Origin: Synechococcales cyanobacterium PMM_0073
GTDB taxonomy: Bacteria; Cyanobacteriota; Cyanobacteriia; Elainellales; Elainellaceae
Direction of reading: 5' to 3'
NCBI GenBank assembly: GCA_949127695.1
Contig: CASBQH010000054.1
Location: forward strand, 1-6,453
DNA: 6,453 nt
Part shown: positions 1 to 5,205 of the stretch, piece by piece
Numbering within the stretch: position 1 is the first letter of the stretch
Layout of the letters: each line of letters opens with the position of its first letter
Translations under genes and position numbers: made by a program
The notes under the pieces: model-generated
The model's input: the letters and a program-made list of their open reading frames with translations, nothing else
What the model was told of the DNA's origin: nothing
Databases searched by the model: none

Positions 1-1662
1 ATTTTGATCGGTACGCCAGAAGACGACGTGCTGCTGGGCTATGGCGATGATGATCAGCTCACGGGCAATGCAGGCAACGACAAGCTGTTTGGCGGTGAAG
101 GACGCGATAGTTTGGATGGCGGCGCTGGCCTGGATGAACTGTTTGGGGAAGCGGGCAATGACGAGCTGAGAGCCGGTGCTGAGAACGATAAGCTGTTTGG
201 CGGCGAAGGTAATGATCAGCTGTTTGGCGAAGCAGGTGATGATGAGCTTCAGGGCGAAGCAGGTCATGATATCCTGAACGGCAGTATCGGCGATGATATT
301 ATCTATGCTGGAACGGGTAATGATACATTAATTGGCGATGACGGCAATGACCTGCTATACGGCGAAGCAAATAACGATGTAATTTCGGGCGGAGCCGGGA
401 ACGACGCGCTGCGCGGTGGCGATGACGACGATCAGCTAAGTGGCGACGATGGCGATGATCAGCTCTATGGCGAAGCGGGAATTGATACTCTCTCTGGCAA
501 CGCTGGTCAGGATCAGCTGTATGGCGGCGACGGCGACGATCAGCTGTTTGGGGCAATCGGCAACGACCGACTGGATGGCGGAGCAGGTGACGATACGCTC
601 TCAGGCGGCAGCGACAACGATCAGCTGAATGGCGGCGAAGGCAACGACCTGCTGAATGGTGGCGAAGGCAACGACCTTGCCCAAGGCGAGGCCGGACAGG
701 ACGAAATCCACGGCGAGGCGGGTGATGATACGCTCAGCGGCGGTCTAGATCCCGACAAACTGTTTGGCGGGGAAGGCGACGATCAGCTGAATGGGGATGA
801 AGGCAACGACCAGCTGTTCGGTGAGTTTGGCAATGACCAGCTCTCTGGTGGCGCAGGTGACGACCAGCTGTTCGGCGGCACTGATCAAGATAGCCTGGAC
901 GGCGGCGCGGGCAATGACCAGCTGTATGGCGAAGCGGGCGATGACCGACTGTTTGGCGGCGGCAGCAACGACCAGCTGTTTGCCTCAGCGGGCAACGATC
1001 TGCTAGAGGGCGGCGATGACAACGACCAGCTCTATGGCGAAGCGGGCAGCGACAGCTTGGATGGCGGCGCAGGTGACGATCTGCTCTATGCAGGCAGTGA
1101 AGCCGATCAGCTCAACGGCGGCGCAGGTGACGATCTGCTCTATGGCGAAGCCGGAAAAGATCGGCTGCTGGGGCGCTCTGGCAACGATCGCTTAGACGGT
1201 GGCGCTCAGAACGATGCTTTGCTGGGTGGCGCTGGCCATGACCAGATCGTGGGCAGCTTGGGGCGAGATACGCTTTCTGGCGGCGCAGGCAAAGATCAAT
1301 TCCGCTACAGCACTAATCGAAAATTCCGCCGCGCCGATATTGGCATCGACCGCATCCGCGACTTTAGGCAGGGGGATAAGTTTGTCCTCGACCGCACTAC
1401 TTTTACGGCACTCCAGCCAACTGCCGGACAGCGCAGCCTCCGCCCCAACCAATTTGCCATCGTCGAACGCGATCCTCTGGCCGCAACCAGCGCCGCGCCG
1501 CTTGTATACAGCGCCAGCAGCGGCAGGCTATTTTACAACGCTAACGGTAGCCGCTCTGGCTTTGGCGCTGAAGGCCGAGGCGGACTGTTCGCCATCCTAG
1601 ATCGCCAGCCCAGCCTCAGCGCTGCTGATTTTTGGCTGTTGAAGCCTGCGGAATTTCAGTGA
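1..1662 (+). CDS. RTX (hemolysin-type) calcium-binding repeat protein, 5' end missing
   Basis: The frame is open from the first base, and the apparent TTG start at 4 lies inside a repeat unit, so the true N-terminus is outside the window. What is visible is 48 consecutive GGxGxDxLx-type nonapeptides (nt 7-1302), then a C-terminal domain of about 119 residues. In the RTX family such repeats bind Ca2+ after secretion and fold into a parallel beta-roll. The tail has features of cyanobacterial RTX C-termini: DRIRDFRQGDKF soon after the last repeat, then FYNANG and LSAADFWL near the end. This region probably carries the uncleaved C-terminal type I secretion signal (inference). The 3' end overlaps the convergent msrA by 7 bp. 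No enzymatic domain is visible. The function could be adhesin, S-layer-like, enzyme or toxin, depending on the missing N-terminal part. The family call is very secure; the role is unknown. Confidence 0.93.
   Translation: MLIGTPEDDVLLGYGDDDQLTGNAGNDKLFGGEGRDSLDGGAGLDELFGEAGNDELRAGAENDKLFGGEGNDQLFGEAGDDELQGEAGHDILNGSIGDDIIYAGTGNDTLIGDDGNDLLYGEANNDVISGGAGNDALRGGDDDDQLSGDDGDDQLYGEAGIDTLSGNAGQDQLYGGDGDDQLFGAIGNDRLDGGAGDDTLSGGSDNDQLNGGEGNDLLNGGEGNDLAQGEAGQDEIHGEAGDDTLSGGLDPDKLFGGEGDDQLNGDEGNDQLFGEFGNDQLSGGAGDDQLFGGTDQDSLDGGAGNDQLYGEAGDDRLFGGGSNDQLFASAGNDLLEGGDDNDQLYGEAGSDSLDGGAGDDLLYAGSEADQLNGGAGDDLLYGEAGKDRLLGRSGNDRLDGGAQNDALLGGAGHDQIVGSLGRDTLSGGAGKDQFRYSTNRKFRRADIGIDRIRDFRQGDKFVLDRTTFTALQPTAGQRSLRPNQFAIVERDPLAATSAAPLVYSASSGRLFYNANGSRSGFGAEGRGGLFAILDRQPSLSAADFWLLKPAEFQ
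628..681 (+). repeat. Near-identical tandem pair of RTX units
   Basis: Units 24 (628-654) and 25 (655-681) encode NGGEGNDLL and NGGEGNDLA. Their first 24 bases differ only by a silent GGC/GGT change, whereas other adjacent units differ at many positions. This looks like a recent one-unit (27-bp) duplication. Confidence 0.7.
1063..1144 (+). repeat. 28-bp exact repeat at two-unit (54-bp) spacing in the RTX array
   Basis: The 28 bases at 1063-1090 recur identically at 1117-1144, exactly 54 bp (two nonapeptides) later. Both copies encode GGAGDDLLY. The identity covers synonymous positions too, which suggests a recent two-unit duplication or gene conversion. Confidence 0.7.
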
Positions 1663-2120
1663 ACGCTCTGCCGCTTTTTCGCCAAATATTGCTGGTGATA
1701 GTCTTCTGCTAGCCAGTAGTCAAAAGCGGGCTGAATCTGCGTCACGATCGGGTTAGCATACTTTTCTAATGCTTCCAACCGCTGCTTCGACTGAGCGGCG
1801 GCAAGCTGCTGCTGAGACGTATGGCAAAAAATCACCGAGCGATATTGCTCGCCCCGATCTGCGCCCTGGCGGTTTAGGCTGGTGGGGTCATGGATTTGCC
1901 AAAACAGTTCAAGCAATGCTTCATAAGTCACAACCGTTGGATCATAGTCCAGCTGGGCGACTTCGGCATGACCCGTGATCCGAGAGAGCACATCCAGGTA
2001 GCAGGGATGCTGAAAGTGGCCACCCATATAGCCCACAGAAGTTGCAACAACTCCAGGCTGACGACGAAACTTTTCCTCAACGCCCCAGAAGCAGCCCGCC
2101 CCAAACGTTGCCTTTTCCAT
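1656..2120 (-). CDS. msrA: Peptide methionine (S)-S-oxide reductase MsrA
   Basis: MsrA reduces the S-epimer of methionine sulfoxide in proteins and as free amino acid, repairing oxidative damage in the cytoplasm with thioredoxin as usual reductant. The 154-residue protein has the hallmark GCFWGVE near the N-terminus with catalytic Cys10, then GYMGG (30-34), TGHAEV (49-54), HDPTSLNRQGAD (77-88), QYRSVIF (92-98) and EDYHQQYL (139-146). The ATG at 2120-2118 is the only reasonable start: an in-frame TGA lies two codons upstream, and catalytic Cys10 needs this N-terminus. No strong ribosome binding site is visible. Odd points: it ends KKRQSVH with no C-terminal Cys, where most homologues carry a resolving Cys. 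The other cysteines are Cys40 (HPCY, usually a Thr-like position) and Cys99. The position usually held by Cys in the YxxVC segment is Leu45. It is transcribed toward the RTX gene and divergently from the GTPase gene. Confidence 0.96.
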   Translation of the reverse strand: MEKATFGAGCFWGVEEKFRRQPGVVATSVGYMGGHFQHPCYLDVLSRITGHAEVAQLDYDPTVVTYEALLELFWQIHDPTSLNRQGADRGEQYRSVIFCHTSQQQLAAAQSKQRLEALEKYANPIVTQIQPAFDYWLAEDYHQQYLAKKRQSVH

Positions 2121-2305
2121 TCCCGCTCAATTCTAACCACTCGCAGATTCTAGCGAAAAGCTAGGGCGAAAAAACAGGCGATCGCGGCGTTGATCATTGA
2201 GCGGGCGGCAGAACTCAACCGAATATCGATATCCGCACCCAACCGTACCTGATGCAAACTGCCCAGTGCGGGACAATAGAATCAAGACTCATTCATCGCG
2301 CCACT
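2121..2305. promoter_or_regulatory. Divergent intergenic region between msrA and the GTPase gene
   Basis: Promoters for both flanking genes should lie here. Three TAGAAT hexamers, one mismatch from the TATAAT -10 consensus, are present: two on the minus strand (2152-2147 and 2135-2130) upstream of msrA and one on the plus strand (2277-2282) upstream of the GTPase. None has a good TTGACA-like -35 at 16-18 bp, so the promoter assignment is tentative. A 10-bp perfect palindrome, ATATCGATAT, lies at 2223-2232 and could be an operator, but is short enough to be chance. No hairpin followed by a T run is seen. Confidence 0.35.
2178..2185. repeat. HIP1 palindromic octamer GCGATCGC
   Basis: This is an exact match to HIP1 (highly iterated palindrome), which is strongly over-represented in many cyanobacterial genomes. 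It sits in the divergent intergenic region. It serves here mainly as a lineage marker and is the only full copy I noticed. Confidence 0.7.
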
Positions 2306-3760
2306 ATGTCCAATGACCTCCTCGATCCGGCTGTTCAGACTGCTCCCTCGCAGCAAGATCAGCATTTTAGCCGCGCCCGCTCCAGCATTAAGCAAGCGCT
2401 GAATCGCTACATGCAGCAGGTGAAGTATCGCGGCCAGAGTCGAGATCACCAGGGTCGCTCGAATCCGGATGCCACCGAGCTGCAAGCTAAGCTCAAAACT
2501 GACTGCGACCGCCTCACGGCCAGCTTAGAGAAGCTGGATCAGGGGCTGATTCGGATTGCCGTATTTGGGCTGGTAAGTCGCGGCAAGTCGGCGGTGATCA
2601 ATGCGTTGATTGGCCAGAAGCTGCTGCAAACTGGGCCACTGCATGGCGTGACGCAATATCCGCGCTCGGTCTACTGGTCTGATCCAACTGGGCAGATCAA
2701 GCTTGAATTGATCGACACACCAGGACTCGATGAAGTGGGCGGCGAGAGTCGAGCCAGCATGGCGCGGGCGGTGGCTGAGCAAGCCGATTTAATCCTGTTT
2801 GTGGTGGCCGGAGATATTACCCGGACGGAGTATCAGGCGTTGAGTCAGCTTCAGGCGGGCTGTAAGCCGTTGATTCTGGTATTCAACAAAACTGACCTCT
2901 ATCCCGACGCCGATCGGCAGAGCATCTACCGCAAGCTCGAAGCGATGTTTGCCGCCGATAGCCTGCCGGTGAATCGGCCTGTGCTGGCAGCCCAAGATAT
3001 TGTCCGAGTAGCGGCTGAACCTGCGCCCATTGAAGTGCGAACCGAATGGCCCGATGGACGGGTGACGCATGACTGGGAAACGCCGCCTGCCGACTTGCAA
3101 GAGCTGAGCCAAAAGCTGATGGAGATTCTCAATCGCGAAGGCAAATCGCTGCTGGCGCTGAATGCGCTGCGTCAAGCCCGCGAAACTGAGGCTGACTTGG
3201 CGCGCAAAACGCTGCGGCTCCACCGCGACCAAGCCGAAGCGCTGATCTGGCAGTTTGCTAAGTGGAAGTCGATTGCGGTCGCAGCCAACCCAGTGGCGGT
3301 ATTGGATCTGCTGGGCGGCGCGGCCACCGATCTGATGATGATTCGCAGTCTGGCCAAGCTGTACGGGCTGCCGATGACCCATCACGAGGCAGGCAAGCTG
3401 CTGCGGGCAATTCTCTGGAGTTCGGGGAGTTTGCTGCTGGGTGAGTTGGGCAGCAGCCTGCTGTTTGGCGTTGGCAAGAGTGCCGCTGCGGTGACGAGCG
3501 CCTTTGATGGCGTTTCGGGCGTAATGGCTTACGGCAGCGCGGCGGTTGCCCAGGCGAGCTTGTCGGGCTACGGCTCTTATCGGATTGGCAAGGCTACGCA
3601 GGTATATTTGGAGCAGGGCTGCACCTGGGGGCCGCAGGGCGCAGATACGGTGATTGAGGAGATCTTGCAGCAGGTTGATGCTGAAACGGTGATTCATCGG
3701 CTGCGTCAGGAATTGCGGCCTCAGCTCGACTTTATCCATTTTCAAGATGGAGGAAAGTAG
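2306..3760 (+). CDS. Era-like/TRAFAC GTPase with C-terminal DUF697 domain
   Basis: From the ATG at 2306 the protein has 484 residues. The GTPase domain shows G1 GLVSRGKS (residues 88-95), a probable G2 Thr in GVTQYP, G3 DTPG (137-140) and G4 NKTD (194-197); G5 is unclear, perhaps around VRVAAEP. A charged, probably helical linker follows (about 265-320). The last third matches the DUF697 pattern: ANPVAVLDLLGGAATDLMMI, LAKLYGLP, then hydrophobic Gly/Ala/Leu-rich stretches that could insert into or lie on a membrane. Proteins of this build are common in cyanobacteria; the cellular role is not established, and membrane-linked trafficking or remodelling is only a guess. A longer ORF starts at ATG 2252 (502 residues), but its extra 18 residues look like non-coding sequence and would overlap the TAGAAT box at 2277-2282, so I prefer 2306. 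Neither start has a Shine-Dalgarno site. No terminator follows. Confidence 0.9.
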   Translation: MSNDLLDPAVQTAPSQQDQHFSRARSSIKQALNRYMQQVKYRGQSRDHQGRSNPDATELQAKLKTDCDRLTASLEKLDQGLIRIAVFGLVSRGKSAVINALIGQKLLQTGPLHGVTQYPRSVYWSDPTGQIKLELIDTPGLDEVGGESRASMARAVAEQADLILFVVAGDITRTEYQALSQLQAGCKPLILVFNKTDLYPDADRQSIYRKLEAMFAADSLPVNRPVLAAQDIVRVAAEPAPIEVRTEWPDGRVTHDWETPPADLQELSQKLMEILNREGKSLLALNALRQARETEADLARKTLRLHRDQAEALIWQFAKWKSIAVAANPVAVLDLLGGAATDLMMIRSLAKLYGLPMTHHEAGKLLRAILWSSGSLLLGELGSSLLFGVGKSAAAVTSAFDGVSGVMAYGSAAVAQASLSGYGSYRIGKATQVYLEQGCTWGPQGADTVIEEILQQVDAETVIHRLRQELRPQLDFIHFQDGGK

Positions 3761-3917
3761 CAAGATCAGGAAAGCGTTTATCGATGCATTAGCCTGGGTG
3801 CGTCAGCGGTTCTGGCAGATGCGTATTTTTCAGATATCCAATGCAACAACCGACCTGGTAAAAATACCAAAAGCATTGCTGGATAAGTGGTCTGACTTAC
3901 TATGCTCCGCTGCCTAA
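3747..3917 (+). CDS. Possible small protein (56 aa) overlapping the GTPase 3' end
   Basis: An ATG at 3747 inside the last codons of the GTPase gene opens a different frame that runs to a TAA at 3915. The peptide begins MEESSKIRKAFIDALAWVRQ and ends KWSDLLCSAA. It is basic and aromatic in the first half (three Trp in all) and could form amphipathic helices. The 14-bp overlap with the GTPase stop would allow translational coupling. Against it: no Shine-Dalgarno precedes the ATG (the GGAGG at 3749-3753 lies after the A of the start), base composition is more AT-rich than the neighbours, and I recognise no family. It could be a real small gene, a decayed remnant or chance. Confidence 0.35.
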   Translation: MEESSKIRKAFIDALAWVRQRFWQMRIFQISNATTDLVKIPKALLDKWSDLLCSAA

Positions 3918-3969
3918 ATTGGATAAAGTCGAGCTTAGTCTAAGTTTCCGCAGTTCATTCTAAACAGCA
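3918..3969 (+). promoter_or_regulatory. Leader region upstream of the aminotransferase
   Basis: The gap between the GTPase stop and the aminotransferase start is 209 bp, of which this part is outside any ORF. No strong sigma-70 promoter is evident. The best -10-like box is TATGCT at 3901-3906, inside the small ORF, with a poor TTGCTG 19 bp upstream. A short inverted pair, CTTAG-T-CTAAG (3934-3944), is too small to call a terminator. A promoter in this stretch is likely from the spacing but not demonstrated. Confidence 0.25.
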
Positions 3970-5169
3970 ATGAATCTTGAATCTTTGCGAATGCAGGCCG
4001 TCCAGCAGCCAATTATCCCCAAGGTGGCTGAGCTAATTCGGCAGCATCCCGGCACCATTTCGCTAGGGCAGGGCGTGGTTTCTTATCCGCCGCCGCCGGA
4101 AGCAGTTCAGCAGATCTCGCGGTTTTTGGCTGATCCATCGCTGCATCACTATCAGCCGGTGATTGGCATTCCAGAGCTAATCGAGACTATCGCAGCCAAG
4201 CTGCAAGCCGAAAACGGCATTCTAGTCGCTCCAGATCTTGCCGTCGTCGTCACCGCAGGCAGCAACATGGGCTTTGTCAACGCTATTTTGGCAATTGCCG
4301 ATCCGGGCGACGAGATTATTTTGCAGACTCCCTACTATTTCAATCACGAAATGGCGGTGCGGATGGCCAGCTGCCAGCCCGTCTTGGTGCCCACAGATGC
4401 CGCCTATCAGCTCCAGCCAGCGGTAATTCAGGCAGCAATTACGTCCAGAACCCGCGCCATTGTTACGGTTTCGCCCAACAACCCCACCGGAGCCGTCTAT
4501 CCAGAGTCAGACCTGCGCGCCGTAAATCAGCTCTGCTGTGAGCATGGCCTCTATCATATTCACGATGCCGCCTACGAGTATTTTACTTACGGCCTGCCGC
4601 AGTTCTCGCCCGGTTCTATCTCCACTGGCGGCGCTCAGACGATTTCTTTGTTCTCACTCTCCAAGGCTTACGGCTTCGCCAGCTGGCGGATTGGCTATAT
4701 GGTCATCCCGGCGCATCTGCTGGCTGCTGTCCAAAAAATCCAAGATACCGTGGCGATCTGTCCCGCTGTGATCTCGCAATATGCGGCGATTGGAGCCTTG
4801 CAGGCTGGCTTGGCCTACTGTCAGCCCAGGCTCACCGAACTGGCCGCAGTCCGCCAGATTTGCCTCGATCAGCTGGCAGATTTGGCCGATCTCTGTACGG
4901 TTCCTCCGGCGGCAGGAGCCTTCTATTTTCTGCTCAAGCTGCAAACTGATCGAGATGATTTTGATTTGGTTGAACGCCTGATTCGTGACTACCGGGTGGC
5001 CGTGATTCCGGGCAACACCTTTGGCATGACGGGCTGCTATTTGCGCGTCGCCTATGGCGCACTCCAGCCCAGAACTGTGGCAACTGGCATGGAGCGGCTA
5101 AAAACTGGTCTGAGGCAGATTCTTGGCGCTGAGTCTATGCGCTCTCAAGGATGCCTGGATGACGTATGA
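3970..5169 (+). CDS. Class I/II pyridoxal-phosphate aminotransferase
   Basis: This is a 399-residue fold-type I aminotransferase, full length for the family, which transfers an amino group from an amino acid to a 2-oxo acid with PLP in the cytoplasm. Visible family signatures: LGQGV (32-36) near the N-terminus, TAGSNMGF (95-102) in the cofactor phosphate region, SPNNPTG (168-174) with PLP-contacting Asn171, DAAYEYF (199-205) with Asp199 for the pyridine nitrogen and Tyr202, SLSKAYGFASWRIGY (229-243) with Schiff-base Lys232 and Arg240, and YLRVAYG (357-363) with Arg359 as the likely substrate-carboxylate ligand. All key residues are intact. The substrate cannot be read from sequence; aspartate, aromatic, methionine or kynurenine-type activity are all possible. 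The ATG at 3970 fits the usual N-terminus; a second ATG seven codons in is a weaker choice. The ABC exporter gene starts 36 bp after the stop, which suggests co-transcription. Confidence 0.93.
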   Translation: MNLESLRMQAVQQPIIPKVAELIRQHPGTISLGQGVVSYPPPPEAVQQISRFLADPSLHHYQPVIGIPELIETIAAKLQAENGILVAPDLAVVVTAGSNMGFVNAILAIADPGDEIILQTPYYFNHEMAVRMASCQPVLVPTDAAYQLQPAVIQAAITSRTRAIVTVSPNNPTGAVYPESDLRAVNQLCCEHGLYHIHDAAYEYFTYGLPQFSPGSISTGGAQTISLFSLSKAYGFASWRIGYMVIPAHLLAAVQKIQDTVAICPAVISQYAAIGALQAGLAYCQPRLTELAAVRQICLDQLADLADLCTVPPAAGAFYFLLKLQTDRDDFDLVERLIRDYRVAVIPGNTFGMTGCYLRVAYGALQPRTVATGMERLKTGLRQILGAESMRSQGCLDDV

Positions 5170-5205
5170 TCATCCTCTCTCTATGAATATGAATCGGCGG
5201 ATGGC

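Larger units (their letters stand above)
7..1302 (+). repeat. Array of 48 RTX nonapeptide units (27-bp period)
   Basis: Reading from IGTPEDDVL to SGGAGKDQF gives 48 nine-residue units with no insertion or deletion. By my alignment all 48 have Asp at position 7, and position 9 is Leu or Ile in all but two (Ala in unit 25, Phe in unit 48). Fifteen units end in Asp-Gln-Leu, so GATCAGCTG or GACCAGCTG recurs through the DNA. The array probably continues upstream of the window. The period of 27 bp is a multiple of three, so unit gain or loss keeps the frame. Confidence 0.95.

Noticed and set aside
299..556. Minus-strand and alternate-frame ORFs within the RTX repeats (also 1192-1452 minus, 440-628, 791-1006 and 1199-1600 plus)
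   Set aside because: They are by-products of the 27-bp repeat and of GC-rich coding bias. Their translations are low-complexity Arg/His or Ser/Thr/Met-rich, with no recognisable domain, while the RTX frame is plainly coding.
1..1302. CRISPR array, because of the regular DNA period
   Set aside because: The period is 27 bp with no spacers, the repeats are degenerate, and they translate in one frame to RTX nonapeptides.
2789..3763. 324-residue minus-strand ORF opposite the GTPase gene
   Set aside because: The plus frame carries G1, G3 and G4 motifs and DUF697. The antisense translation is Gln/Arg/His-rich with no domain, as expected of a shadow.
3934..3944. CTTAG-T-CTAAG inverted repeat as a terminator of the GTPase gene
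   Set aside because: The stem is 5 bp with a 1-base loop and no T run, which cannot form a usable terminator hairpin.
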